From Sphingobacteriales bacterium (GTDB lineage Bacteria > Bacteroidota > Bacteroidia > Chitinophagales > JADIYW01), in assembly GCA_016719635.1 (NCBI GenBank), contig JADJYT010000003.1, forward strand, positions 186,001-250,000: DNA of 64,000 bases, in the 5' to 3' direction. The notes under the pieces were generated by a model. It made no database searches. It had not been told where the DNA came from and saw only the letters and a list, made by a program, of their open reading frames with translations. Shown here piece after piece: positions 51,115 to 60,810 of this stretch (positions are counted from its first letter, which is position 1; every line of letters starts with the position of its first letter). Made by a program: the position numbers and the translations under genes.

Positions 51115-53487
51115 TTCCAGCACCAACCCAACAGATGGAATTATATTTCCGCTGCTGTTCGGCAATTCCCTCAGTTTGTATCTTGTATTCGAAGCATCCT
51201 GATAGAGGGGATTCCCATCTGTGTCTTTTTCTATATCAACATAATTTTGACCCGGCTGTTTGCTCTTGTATACATTCTGGATATCCAGATAGAGGTTAAT
51301 GTTTATCTTTTTCAAAAACCATTTTTTATCAACTCTCAGGTTCATGGAGTGCAGTGGTTTGGTTCGTTCTGTATTTAACCTTGAGTAATCCTTAATGGGA
51401 TTTCCATTGGTGGCATCCCAAATTTGGACAATGGCTAAGTTTGCCGTGTCATAAGGGGTATAAGGCAATCCGCCCTGGATAGACCATTTTATGCCGATTT
51501 CCCAGTTGCGTTTGAATTTATAACCTGCTGTCAGGCTGAAAATATGGCGGCTGTCCCAGCTGCTGGATTTAAACGTATTGGTAGAATCGGTAAACAAACT
51601 TCTGTACCATGTATACGAAGCAATCCCAAACAATCCTTTCCAAAGTTTTTGCTGTACCGCAATTTCAACACCGTATGTTTTACCTTTACTTGTGGATGCT
51701 GCTGGCTCATCTCCCACCCATCCGAAATCACCGCCTAAATTAGCCAGTGAGATGCCCTTATTCAGCAGCATCGGATAGTTGTAATACCATTTCATAAAAC
51801 CTTCCACCGATACTTTAGTATTCGTAGTGGTGGTCACGGCGACACCTCCGACAACCTGCACATTGCGTATATATTTCAGCCTGTTTCTGTTCACCAGGCG
51901 TTGAAAATCATCTCTGAATCCCATCGTGGTATAGGAAGGCAGCTGGTGATACATGCCCGTATTGAAGTTGATGGAAACCATTTTATTGATTGCATAGGAT
52001 GCCGAAAAACTCGGTGAAACCTGATTGAACAAATTGGCCATATTTCTATTATACCCGTTTCCATCCAGGCGAAGCCCTACCGATAAACTCAATTTATCAT
52101 TTATAAAATTCCTGCTGACCTGTGTAAAGAATCCGTATTTATGGACATTTAGGTTGGAGGCATAATTGACATTGATGACGTTCGAATCAATATTTCTGGA
52201 TTGGAAAGTGGACGTGGAGTACAGTGCATATTCATAATTACCGCCGTAAATAATTTTATATCCTTTCTTTCGGATGACATGTTCCAGCCGAAGTTTATTT
52301 TCCGTCTCTGTCGAATTCAAATTGAATATCTTCGGGTTGGAAGACAAATTATCCCTGTATTTAAATATCTGATTACCGAACATGCTTCTGCTCGCCACAA
52401 CAATCAGATAGCTGTTCTCCATGAAATAACGGTAACGCGCTCCGACCGTATAGTTCCACTGATTCTGTACAGGCAATAATCTCAATAGGATTTTCTGTTC
52501 ATCTTTCTTATTCTCTTTGAGGTTCAATCTCAGTTTATCATAGGCTCCAACCCCAATAAATGTCAGGTCATGTTTGTTGTTAAACTTGTGCATCACCTTA
52601 AACTGCACATCAGAGTAGGTCGGTAAGAACGGGAGTTTGAATACTTTAAACAGCCCCTGCAGGTAAGAATAACGGCCATTCAGCATGAACGTCGTTTTCT
52701 TTTTCTTCGTAAACGGCCCTTCTAATGTAATCCCGGCTTCGCTGGCTCCCAGCGTAAATGTAAAACCCACTCTGTCTTTCCTTCCTTCACGCTGGGTGAG
52801 TTGCAGGATGGAACTGAGTGCATTGCCTCTGTTGGCCGGGAAAGCGCCGGTATAAAAGTCCGCATTATTGATAAAATCGACATTCAGCAAGCCATTGCTG
52901 CCACCGCTGGCACCCTGTGTGGCAAAGTGATTGATGGTTGGAATCTCAATATCATCCAGGTAAAAGCGGTTTTCGTTCGGAGCACCGCCGCGCACAATCA
53001 GATCATTCCGGAAGCCTAATGCGGAAGCCACACCCGGCAAATTCTTAATCGCCCTGGATATATCCCTGTTACCGCCCGGATTCCGTTGAATTTCATTCAC
53101 ACCGATGGATGTCAGTGATAAAGGGGATTCGAGCCTTTTTTCAAACGGGTTGGCTTTTATGACAATAGAATCCAGTACCTGAGTGGTTTGCTTTAATGCA
53201 ATATCCAGCCGGACCGGTTTGGCATTGCTCACCTGTACCTCAAATATGGTCTGCGTTTCATATCCCAAATACGAAACTTCTATATTAAACAAACCTGCGG
53301 TAAGGTCTTCAATCTTATAGTTGCCATCCGCATCCGTAGAAGCGCCAAAATCCGTTCCTTTGACAATGATATTCGCACCGATAATCGCTTCGTTGTTGAT
53401 TTCATCATAAATTCGTCCCTGAATGATACCTTTCTGGGCTTTCAGCAAGAGTGGAGAAAGCAGTAGCAGTATTAGTAAATTTCTCAT
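51109..53487 (-). CDS. TonB-dependent receptor with carboxypeptidase-like N-terminal domain
   Basis: A 792-aa outer-membrane receptor. After the signal peptide MRNLLILLLLSPLLLKAQ comes a carboxypeptidase regulatory-like domain (GRIYDEINNEAIIGANIIVKG), then the plug (ALGFRNDLIVRGGAPNENRF) and a beta-barrel ending IIPSVGLVLEL. The barrel is shorter than in SusC glycan importers and no SusD partner is adjacent. The substrate is unknown. ATG 53487 starts the signal peptide; an upstream frame to 53520 adds MVFSGYKYTPN and is less likely. Confidence 0.92.
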   Translation of the reverse strand: MRNLLILLLLSPLLLKAQKGIIQGRIYDEINNEAIIGANIIVKGTDFGASTDADGNYKIEDLTAGLFNIEVSYLGYETQTIFEVQVSNAKPVRLDIALKQTTQVLDSIVIKANPFEKRLESPLSLTSIGVNEIQRNPGGNRDISRAIKNLPGVASALGFRNDLIVRGGAPNENRFYLDDIEIPTINHFATQGASGGSNGLLNVDFINNADFYTGAFPANRGNALSSILQLTQREGRKDRVGFTFTLGASEAGITLEGPFTKKKKTTFMLNGRYSYLQGLFKVFKLPFLPTYSDVQFKVMHKFNNKHDLTFIGVGAYDKLRLNLKENKKDEQKILLRLLPVQNQWNYTVGARYRYFMENSYLIVVASRSMFGNQIFKYRDNLSSNPKIFNLNSTETENKLRLEHVIRKKGYKIIYGGNYEYALYSTSTFQSRNIDSNVINVNYASNLNVHKYGFFTQVSRNFINDKLSLSVGLRLDGNGYNRNMANLFNQVSPSFSASYAINKMVSINFNTGMYHQLPSYTTMGFRDDFQRLVNRNRLKYIRNVQVVGGVAVTTTTNTKVSVEGFMKWYYNYPMLLNKGISLANLGGDFGWVGDEPAASTSKGKTYGVEIAVQQKLWKGLFGIASYTWYRSLFTDSTNTFKSSSWDSRHIFSLTAGYKFKRNWEIGIKWSIQGGLPYTPYDTANLAIVQIWDATNGNPIKDYSRLNTERTKPLHSMNLRVDKKWFLKKININLYLDIQNVYKSKQPGQNYVDIEKDTDGNPLYQDASNTRYKLRELPNSSGNIIPSVGLVLEL

Positions 53488-53592
53488 ATTTGGTGTGTAT
53501 TTATAACCACTAAAAACCATTAATGAGCGAAATTGTTTAAAACTGCTTAAAGAATTGTCAGAAAATATTCAACCAAATTGGTAACTTGAAGT

Positions 53593-54177
53593 ATGGAATA
53601 TCTTGTTACTGCAACTGGATGGATGGCCTATTTTGCACTGCATAGCATTTTGGCATCCAGGAAAACCAAGGAATGGGTGAAAGGTACATCTTCTGTCATC
53701 CACGAGAACTACAGAATCCTGTATAATATCATCTCGATTATTGGGTTAGTCTTACTGATGCTGCTCACCTTTCAGAATCCTGTTTTGCTCTTTAAGGCAC
53801 CTTATATATCTTCTTTCATTGGGTTTTCGTTTGCCGGCATCGGTACATTCGTTCTCCTTGTTGCCTTAATGACATTCGACCTAAAAGAATTCATCGGCAT
53901 CGCTCCCCGAAAGGACGTTCCAGCAGAGAACGGCAAACTGATCATTACAGGAATTTATCAGTATGTGAGACATCCATTATATACCGGAGTCATACTGCAG
54001 GTTTTAGGCGCATATGTATTATTCCCTTACATCAAAGTTCTGATTGCAAGTGTTATTCTAATAGTTTACATTTTGATTGGCAGCAAACTGGAAGAAGTAA
54101 AACTGATAGATGAATTCGGCGAAGAATACATCAGTTACAAGAAAAAGGTAAAAGGCCTGATTCCCTATATTTTCTAA
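53593..54177 (+). CDS. Isoprenylcysteine methyltransferase-like membrane protein
   Basis: A 194-aa membrane protein with about five helices. The C-terminal SAM-binding pattern GIYQYVRHPLYTGVILQVLGAY and EEYISYKKKVKGLIPYIF belongs to the PEMT/ICMT methyltransferase superfamily; NnrU and methanethiol S-methyltransferase (MddA) proteins are related. The acceptor cannot be told from sequence. Its stop codon overlaps the convergent kup gene by 4 bp. Confidence 0.82.
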   Translation: MEYLVTATGWMAYFALHSILASRKTKEWVKGTSSVIHENYRILYNIISIIGLVLLMLLTFQNPVLLFKAPYISSFIGFSFAGIGTFVLLVALMTFDLKEFIGIAPRKDVPAENGKLIITGIYQYVRHPLYTGVILQVLGAYVLFPYIKVLIASVILIVYILIGSKLEEVKLIDEFGEEYISYKKKVKGLIPYIF

Positions 54178-56135
54178 TCCACCCGTTCAATATTGATGTG
54201 CGCTTTCTGGGCGATGCGAATCGGAATATTTTCCACCCGGCAGTTCGTTTTTTCCAAGCCAAAATCCACTTCTGTAGGAATACTCAGCCCTTTGATGAAA
54301 TTATAGGATTTAATCAGGAACTGCTCCACCGGGTTTAACTTATTATCAATCGATACGATTGAATTCAATACTACATACTTGAAGTCTGCCGGATAGCCGT
54401 GTTTACGGAGCGAAGCATAGTGGCTCAACAAATCTATCTCCCCTTGTTTTTCCATATCTTCCACAATTTTCGTAAACATGACGTGCACCTTGTGATCCAC
54501 CTTAAACCCGAATTTCAAACGGATGAAAAAACATTTCTGCGGAATGACGGTCTCCACCGAATATTCCGCACCGTAAGGTTCGCTGGTGATATCCACATGC
54601 ACAAACCAATAGGTATCGGCGCGTTTGGGCTTTTTGCGGAAGATGGAATAAATTATATTGGAATCGATGTGTTTTTTATCGTTGGCATTGCACATAAACA
54701 CCAGGTTCGTGGCTTCTTTCGGAATGGAAGTGTCATTCTGCAAATCCTGCAAATCGTCCAGGTAATCCTTGATTTCAACGAATTCGATATGTTTGTTACG
54801 CAATTTCTTACCCAGATAAAATAAGTACATGGTCACAAAGATAAATATGGCGATTATCAGGGCAAACCAACCACCGTGTGCAAACTTACTTAAGTTAGCA
54901 GATAAAAAAGTGAACTCTATCCATAAGAAAAAGAAAAGGAATGCATAAACAAACAACTTTGGTTTTCTTTTTACCGTGAAATAATAGGTTAACAGACTGG
55001 TCGTCATCAGCATATCAATGGTAATGGCTAATCCGTATGCTGCCTCCATTTTACTGGATTCTTTAAAGAGTAACACCACGACTGTACAACCAAAAAACAA
55101 GAACCAGTTGATGAACGGAATATATATCTGTCCCTGGGAGATGGAAGGATAAATAATTTTTTGATTCGGCCATAATTTCAGTTTCATTGCTTCATTTACC
55201 AGTGTAAAGCAACCGCTGATCAATGCCTGGGAAGCAATTACAGTAGCTAATGTTGCAATTCCAATTCCAATATATAAAAACCATTTAGGCATTAAGGAAT
55301 AAAAGGGAGAAACCACATGCCAATCCAACTGTTTATTTGACATTATAAAGGCTGCCTGTCCGAAATAACTGAACAACAGACAGATTTTTACAAAACCCCA
55401 GCTGAAGCGGATATTTTGCTTGCCGCAATGCCCTAAATCGGAATACAACGCCTCTCCTCCTGTAGTACATAAAAATACCGCACCTAAAAACCAAAATCCT
55501 CCGGGATAGTGTAAGACAAGATTAAATGCATAATAAGGATTTAAAGCTTTAAAGACAACCGTATTCTGTATCACTTGGTGTAAACCCAATGTACCTATCA
55601 TGGTGAACCAAATAAACATTACCGGACCAAATACCACACCCACCCTGTTTGTACCGAATTGCTGAACAACAAACAAAAAAAACAAAATTGTAAGAACAAT
55701 GGGGACTGTCTGCAAGTCAGGATATATTATAGTCAACCCTTCGATAGCAGATGAAATAGAAATAGGTGGTGTTATAAATCCGTCTGCCATCAAAGTAGCG
55801 CAACCTATCAATGCAGGAATAATAGTCCATTTCGCTTTATATCGCCGAACCAATGCATATAATGAAAAAATACCACCTTCACCATTATTGTCCGCATTTA
55901 AAGCAAGAATCACATATTTTACGGTGGTAACAAAAGTAAGCGTCCAAAAAACACAGGACAATCCTCCTAAAACCAATTCATCCGTAATTGCGTGCTTCCC
56001 CTCCATTGCCATTGTCATGATTGCGCGGAGTACATAAATCGGCGAAGTACCGATATCCCCAAAGATGATACCTAATGAAATAAGTGCCCCTGCTGCTGTT
56101 AGTTTATTTAAGCCATGATCTATTTTATCAGCCAT
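54174..56135 (-). CDS. kup: KUP-family potassium uptake protein
   Basis: A 653-aa Kup/Trk-H type K+ transporter. N-terminal GALISLGIIFGDIGTSPIYVLRAIM, NADNNGEGGIFSLYALVRR and CATLMADGFITPPISISSAIEG are family blocks. About twelve membrane helices precede a cytoplasmic C-terminal domain of about 200 residues. Length is normal. Monocistronic on the minus strand. Confidence 0.96.
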   Translation of the reverse strand: MADKIDHGLNKLTAAGALISLGIIFGDIGTSPIYVLRAIMTMAMEGKHAITDELVLGGLSCVFWTLTFVTTVKYVILALNADNNGEGGIFSLYALVRRYKAKWTIIPALIGCATLMADGFITPPISISSAIEGLTIIYPDLQTVPIVLTILFFLFVVQQFGTNRVGVVFGPVMFIWFTMIGTLGLHQVIQNTVVFKALNPYYAFNLVLHYPGGFWFLGAVFLCTTGGEALYSDLGHCGKQNIRFSWGFVKICLLFSYFGQAAFIMSNKQLDWHVVSPFYSLMPKWFLYIGIGIATLATVIASQALISGCFTLVNEAMKLKLWPNQKIIYPSISQGQIYIPFINWFLFFGCTVVVLLFKESSKMEAAYGLAITIDMLMTTSLLTYYFTVKRKPKLFVYAFLFFFLWIEFTFLSANLSKFAHGGWFALIIAIFIFVTMYLFYLGKKLRNKHIEFVEIKDYLDDLQDLQNDTSIPKEATNLVFMCNANDKKHIDSNIIYSIFRKKPKRADTYWFVHVDITSEPYGAEYSVETVIPQKCFFIRLKFGFKVDHKVHVMFTKIVEDMEKQGEIDLLSHYASLRKHGYPADFKYVVLNSIVSIDNKLNPVEQFLIKSYNFIKGLSIPTEVDFGLEKTNCRVENIPIRIAQKAHINIERVD

Positions 56136-56253
56136 ATTGGATATTTTGAACCGCGTATGTTGTAGAAAAAACGGTGTGCAAATTTAATAGAAATTACCAT
56201 TCGATTCGTTTATTTATTATTATTTTGTACACACCTAAAACCGTTTATACACC

Positions 56254-56517
56254 ATGTATTTCAGCCGGTATTTCTTTCTAATCAACTGTGTCACTTATAT
56301 TTACATGGGTTGGGATAAACTGAAGGCTAAAACAGGCGGATGGCGGGTTTCGGTATTTCTGCTCTTATTGCTTAATTTTGCAGGCGGTTTTGTTGGCGGT
56401 TGGACAGGTATGCTTACATTCCGTCACAAAACATCCAATAGTCCGTTTATCAGATGGATGTGGCTTTGTACCGGACTATGGATACTGATTCTTGGTTTTT
56501 TCTACTATTATAAATAA
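56254..56517 (+). CDS. DUF1294 membrane protein
   Basis: An 87-aa protein with two to three membrane helices. The pattern MGWDKLKAKTGGWRVS, then FAGGFVGGWTGMLTFRHKTSN is diagnostic of DUF1294. Function unknown. It starts the short plus-strand pair with the DUF2130 gene (4 bp gap). Confidence 0.87.
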   Translation: MYFSRYFFLINCVTYIYMGWDKLKAKTGGWRVSVFLLLLLNFAGGFVGGWTGMLTFRHKTSNSPFIRWMWLCTGLWILILGFFYYYK

Positions 56518-56521
56518 AAAA

Positions 56522-57754
56522 ATGAGCGACAATAAAATAAAATGTCCCAACTGCGGTACACTGATAGACATTGATGAAGTGCTAAACCATCAGGCGGAAG
56601 AAAAATACAAAAAAGAGTTTGAGGAAAAATACAGAAACTCCGCTTCAGAATTCCAGAAAGCAAAAGAAGCGCTGGCATTGCAGCTAAGAGAGTTTGAGGA
56701 AAAGAAAGCGAAAGAAAATGAACTCTTTCAAAAACGGCTCGAACAGAAACTGGAGGAGGAAAAAATAAAAATCACGCAGGAGCAGCAGTCAAAACTTAAA
56801 GAAGAATACGCGTTAAGCCTCCAAAAACTGGAGGAAGAAAATTCGGCGCGCAAGGAAGAAAACCAGGCCTTGAAAAACCAGCGGCTGGAATTACTGAAGA
56901 AAGAAGAAGCGCTGGAGGAGGACAAAAAGAATTTTGAATTAAAATTACTGGAACAGCGAAAGGCCGTAAAGGAAGAACTGGAATCAAAGATAAAACAGGA
57001 GAAGGATTCCGAAATAGACCTCTTAAAGAAGGAATTTAAGATCAGGGAAGAACAACAGGCGAAACTCATCGATGAGATGAAGCGGAAGGCGGAACAGGGA
57101 TCCATGCAATTGCAGGGTGAAAAACAAGAACTTGTAATCGAAGAGTTTTTAAAAGATAACTTCCCGTTTGATGAAATCAGTGAAGTTGCAAAAGGAAAAC
57201 GAGGTGCAGACTGTATACAAATAATAAACACCCGAAATAAATCACATTGCGGCAGCATTATTTATGAGAGCAAGGAAACAGCTAACTGGGATAACAAATG
57301 GATTGAGAAATTAAAACAGGATAAAATTACTGCAAATGCTGATATTGCTGTTTTGGTAACCACCAAATACCCCAAAAATATTGACAGAATGACGTTGATA
57401 GAAGATGTTTGGGTATGCTCTCTTCCTGAATTTAAAAGTTTGTGTTTTGTCCTTCGAGACAGCCTGATTAAAATTGATGCTGCCACCACTTCACAAATGA
57501 ACAAAGGTGACAAAATGGTCATGCTATACGATTATTTTACGGGTGCAGACTTTAAGGACAAATGGACGGCAATACGTGAAAGTTTTATAGCCATGAGAAT
57601 GTCAATTATTAAGGAGCGCGAACAGATGGAAAAATTATGGAGCGCCCGTGAGAAAAATCTGGATAAAATCATACGCAACGCTTCCAACATCCAGGGTGAC
57701 ATAGAAGGCATATCAGGGTTGGAAAATGTTGATATTAACTTATTGGACGAATAA
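56522..57754 (+). CDS. DUF2130 coiled-coil protein
   Basis: A 410-aa protein. An N-terminal zinc-ribbon-like CPNCGTLIDIDEVL precedes a very long charged coiled coil (about 30-200). The C-terminal DUF2130 domain has FDEISEVAKGKRGADCIQII, IIYESKETANWDNKWIEKLK and ITANADIAVLVTTKYPKNI. That domain resembles a PD-(D/E)xK nuclease-like core (D-x(n)-E-x-K), so a DNA-processing role is possible but unproven. ATG 56522 precedes the zinc ribbon directly; an upstream frame to 56492 lies in the previous gene. Stop is 2 bp from the convergent osmC stop. Confidence 0.88.
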   Translation: MSDNKIKCPNCGTLIDIDEVLNHQAEEKYKKEFEEKYRNSASEFQKAKEALALQLREFEEKKAKENELFQKRLEQKLEEEKIKITQEQQSKLKEEYALSLQKLEEENSARKEENQALKNQRLELLKKEEALEEDKKNFELKLLEQRKAVKEELESKIKQEKDSEIDLLKKEFKIREEQQAKLIDEMKRKAEQGSMQLQGEKQELVIEEFLKDNFPFDEISEVAKGKRGADCIQIINTRNKSHCGSIIYESKETANWDNKWIEKLKQDKITANADIAVLVTTKYPKNIDRMTLIEDVWVCSLPEFKSLCFVLRDSLIKIDAATTSQMNKGDKMVMLYDYFTGADFKDKWTAIRESFIAMRMSIIKEREQMEKLWSAREKNLDKIIRNASNIQGDIEGISGLENVDINLLDE

Positions 57755-57756
57755 AT

Positions 57757-58203
57757 TTACTGCGCGTTCAATTTCGCCGATAAGGTAACCGGTACGGCTG
57801 CCAATGCTTTGGATACCGGGCAATTCACTTTTGCCACGCCTGCCAATTCCTGAAATTTTTCTTCAGAGATTCCCGGAATAGTTGCCTCGAGCTCCAGGTG
57901 AATACCCGTAAATCCAAAACCGCTTTCCCCTTTTTCAATGGAAACGATCGCCTCTGTATGAATGGATACGGGTGGAAATCCGGCGTTGGATAATTGAAAA
58001 CTCAATGCCATGGAAAAACAACCGGCATGCGCTGCGGCAATCAGTTCTTCCGGATTTGTTCCGGCCTTACCATCCTCACTCTGAAAGCGGGCGGCAAATG
58101 AATAAGGTGTATCCTTCAAAATGCCGCTGGTGGATGTCAGCTTTCCGCTTCCTTCCAACCCTGTGCCGTTCCATACGGCAGTTGCTCTTCTTTTTAGTGT
58201 CAT
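57757..58203 (-). CDS. OsmC-type peroxiredoxin
   Basis: A 148-aa organic hydroperoxide reductase of the OsmC branch. Catalytic Cys62 in AAAHAGCFSMAL and Cys128 in AKVNCPVSKAL, with the Arg-containing N-terminal RRATAVWNGTGLEGSG. Cytoplasmic homodimer expected. Unlike the OsmC-like protein at 26685, this one stands outside the sulfur island and is probably a general peroxide-defence enzyme. Confidence 0.93.
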   Translation of the reverse strand: MTLKRRATAVWNGTGLEGSGKLTSTSGILKDTPYSFAARFQSEDGKAGTNPEELIAAAHAGCFSMALSFQLSNAGFPPVSIHTEAIVSIEKGESGFGFTGIHLELEATIPGISEEKFQELAGVAKVNCPVSKALAAVPVTLSAKLNAQ

Positions 58204-58421
58204 GGTAATCTATTTATGTTTGTAAAGGTAATAAATCGATAATTAAAATCCCTACTAGATTCCTCTGTATCACTTCAAATCGAAATAGAAAACAGGGAAA
58301 ATTGCCATTTACCATTTAAATCTGCCGTTTACTCAATCGTTCGGGGGAGTGTATCAGCCTCGATATACCTTTACATCATCAAAACAAACAATACACACTA
58401 ACAACTAAAACAAACAAAACT

Positions 58422-58682
58422 ATGAAAACGAACATTCAAACAGCAGGTGCAATCATCTTAACAGAGATTGCCTGCGCAGCAAAGAAAATGGCAGTTAAAT
58501 CTTCCAAAACGGCATTACTGATTGCAGTTGGACTGACTTTTGTATTGAGCTCCTGCAGCCGAAATGTAAGCTCCGGATGCGGTACCTGGTCGTATAAACA
58601 ATCCAACGAACGCAAGTACAACAGTCAGGTAGCGAAGATGTACAAAACCTGCCCGGGCGGATTCTGCTCCAACTCCAGATAA
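58422..58682 (+). CDS. Small Cys-rich lipoprotein of unknown function
   Basis: An 86-aa predicted lipoprotein. A hydrophobic stretch TALLIAVGLTFVLSSCSRN ends in a lipobox; the mature part of about 40 residues has further cysteines in SSGCGTW, KTCPGGFCSNSR. ATG 58422 leaves a long 30-residue n-region; the in-frame ATG 58488 (MAVKSSK) gives a more normal signal peptide. A good terminator follows. No homologous family recognised. Upstream, 58204-58421 holds no other gene. Confidence 0.7.
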   Translation: MKTNIQTAGAIILTEIACAAKKMAVKSSKTALLIAVGLTFVLSSCSRNVSSGCGTWSYKQSNERKYNSQVAKMYKTCPGGFCSNSR

Positions 58683-58708
58683 GCGAATCAAAAACCATGA
58701 AACAAGAA

Positions 58709-58736
58709 AAGGACTGCGCATGCAGTCCTTTTTTAT
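58709..58736 (+). terminator. Terminator after the small lipoprotein
   Basis: Palindrome AAGGACTGCGCATGCAGTCC with its closing TT, followed by TTTTATT. The stem is about 10 bp. It also sits 17 bp beyond the fumC stop, so it may serve both strands. Confidence 0.88.
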
Positions 58737-58752
58737 TATTTATAGAAATCTT

Positions 58753-60153
58753 CTATTTCAGCCCGCCAATCATATCTTCCGGCTTCACCCATTCGTCAAA
58801 CTGTTTTGCGGTGACATACCCCAATTTAATGGCTGTCTCTTTCAGCGTTGCATTATTCTTGTGGGCGGTCTGTGCAATTTCAGCCGATTTGTAATACCCG
58901 ATTTTTGTATTCAGTGCCGTTACCAGCATCAGTGAATTTTCCAGATTCCTTTTGATGTTGCCGTGCAATGGCTCGATTCCCGTTGCACATTTATCATTGA
59001 ACGACACACATACATCTCCGATTAACCGGGCACTGTGCAGGAAATTATAAATCATCACCGGCTTAAAGACGTTTAATTCAAAATGGCCGTTGCTGCCGCC
59101 GATATTGATGGCTACATCATTTCCCAGCACCTGTGCAGCCACCATCGTCATAGCTTCACATTGTGTAGGGTTTACTTTTCCAGGCATGATGGAGGATCCC
59201 GGTTCGTTATCCGGGATATGAATCTCGCCGATGCCGCAGCGCGGTCCGGAGGACAGCATACGGATATCATTCCCGATTTTCATCAGGGAAACCGCCACCG
59301 TTTTCAATGCTCCATGTGCTTCCACAATGGCATCGTGCGCCGCTAAGGATTCAAATTTATTATTCGCCGTAACAAAAGGTAGTCCGGTTAAATTCGCAAT
59401 TTCCTTCGCTACATTTTTTGCATATCCCTTAGGGGTATTGATACCCGTTCCCACTGCCGTTCCGCCTAATGCCAGCTCGGCTAAATGGTCCAGGGAATTT
59501 TCAACCGCTTTCAGACCGTGATCCAGTTGAGACACATAACCTGAAAACTCCTGCCCCAACGTAAGCGGTGTGGCATCCATAAAATGCGTACGGCCTATTT
59601 TTACAATTTTGGAAAACTCTTTTGATTTTTTAGCCAGCGTATTTCTCAATTTCTTGATGCCCGGGATGGTCGTCTCCATTAAAATGGTATAAGCCGCAAT
59701 GTACATGGCGGTTGGAAACGTATCGTTGGATGAATGGGATTTATTGACACCATCATTCGGGTTGATTAACTTCTTTTCATCCGTTAACTGACCGCCTAAC
59801 AGGACATGGCCACGGTAAGCAATCACTTCATTGCAATTCATGTTTGATTGCGTTCCGGAACCCGTCTGCCAAACCACCAGTGGAAACTGGTCATCCAGCT
59901 TACCCGCCAGGATCTCATCGCACACCTTACCGATCGTTTCACACTTTTGCTTTTCCAGCACCTTGGCTTTGTAGTTGGTAATGGCTGCCGCTTTCTTCAG
60001 GTAAGCAAATGCCCGGATGATTTCCTTCGGCATTTTATTGATATCCTGTGCAATCTGAAAGTTGTCGATGGAACGCTGTGTCTGCGCTCCGTAATAAACA
60101 TGTGCAGGTACCTTCACCTGACCCATTGTGTCTTTTTCTATTCTGTATTCCAT
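58753..60153 (-). CDS. fumC: Class II fumarate hydratase
   Basis: A 466-aa fumarase that interconverts fumarate and malate in the citric-acid cycle. Recognisable blocks: MEYRIEKDTMGQVKVP at the start, GSGTQSNMNCNEVI, NKSHSSNDTFPTAM, KIGRTHFMDATPLTLGQEF and the mobile signature loop PGSSIMPGKVNPTQCEA. ATG 60153 is chosen because it gives the standard fumarase N-terminus; an in-frame ATG at 60183 adds ten residues and lies near the damaged region. Confidence 0.96.
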   Translation of the reverse strand: MEYRIEKDTMGQVKVPAHVYYGAQTQRSIDNFQIAQDINKMPKEIIRAFAYLKKAAAITNYKAKVLEKQKCETIGKVCDEILAGKLDDQFPLVVWQTGSGTQSNMNCNEVIAYRGHVLLGGQLTDEKKLINPNDGVNKSHSSNDTFPTAMYIAAYTILMETTIPGIKKLRNTLAKKSKEFSKIVKIGRTHFMDATPLTLGQEFSGYVSQLDHGLKAVENSLDHLAELALGGTAVGTGINTPKGYAKNVAKEIANLTGLPFVTANNKFESLAAHDAIVEAHGALKTVAVSLMKIGNDIRMLSSGPRCGIGEIHIPDNEPGSSIMPGKVNPTQCEAMTMVAAQVLGNDVAINIGGSNGHFELNVFKPVMIYNFLHSARLIGDVCVSFNDKCATGIEPLHGNIKRNLENSLMLVTALNTKIGYYKSAEIAQTAHKNNATLKETAIKLGYVTAKQFDEWVKPEDMIGGLK

Positions 60154-60214
60154 TTTATAATTGTTGTATTCGGTATTGGTCATTTGCTTATCCTTATTGT
60201 TTTAGATAAAACCC

Positions 60215-60810
60215 CGAACTTTCTGTTTTAGCCCCCCTTTTCCCCCTGGGGGGGTTTCCCTTTCCCACCTTATGCAAAGCTTAGCTAATTTTTGGGGGGG
60301 TCCCAAGAAAAGGGGGGGGGGGAGAGGGGGGTGTCCCCTTTTATTTTTCCCTTCCCCGGGGGGGGGAGATTTGTTTTTTAAAAAGGGAATTCTCTTTTTT
60401 GGTGGGCCTTCCTTTTTTCACTCCGCGAAAAAAAATTTTTTTTTTTTCACATTCCCCTTTTTTTTTTGGTTGTGTGTTGTTTGGTGTGTTTCTCTCCCTC
60501 TTTAAAAAAATTAAAAACACAAACCCCCCCCCCTGCCTCGGTTTTTGGGGAAGGGAAAGGAAGGTTATTTTTTATTTTTTTTAAATTTTAAAGGGCCGGG
60601 GGCTGGCGTGGTCCTTTCCTTCCCCCTAACCTCTCTTTTTTTTTTTTGGGGGGGGTTGGGCTGGCGCCCCCCTTTTTATTTTTTGTTTTTTGGTTTTTCT
60701 CTCTTTCGCGCCTCGGTGTTTTTTTTTTTTGTTTTTTTTTTAAAGGAAAAAAAAAAAAAACAAAGAAAGGGGGGGGTTTGGTTTTCCCTTCCCCCCCCTT
60801 TTCCTTCCTC
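60215..60810. other. Low-complexity stretch, probably corrupted assembly
   Basis: About 600 bp dominated by runs of G, C, T or A of 6-13 bases, unlike any other part of the window. No gene can be read through it. The normal sequence ends near the fumC upstream region and resumes exactly inside the end of the enoyl-CoA hydratase gene. Reading frames inside it are products of homopolymers. It looks like low-quality read ends or a polishing failure rather than native DNA. Confidence 0.85.

Noticed and set aside
55926..55939. A near match to the sulfur-island operator (GTAACAAAAGTAAG)
   Set aside because: It is inside the kup coding sequence, and no -7 element lies 43 bp downstream; taken as a chance match, and a reminder that the motif alone is not specific.
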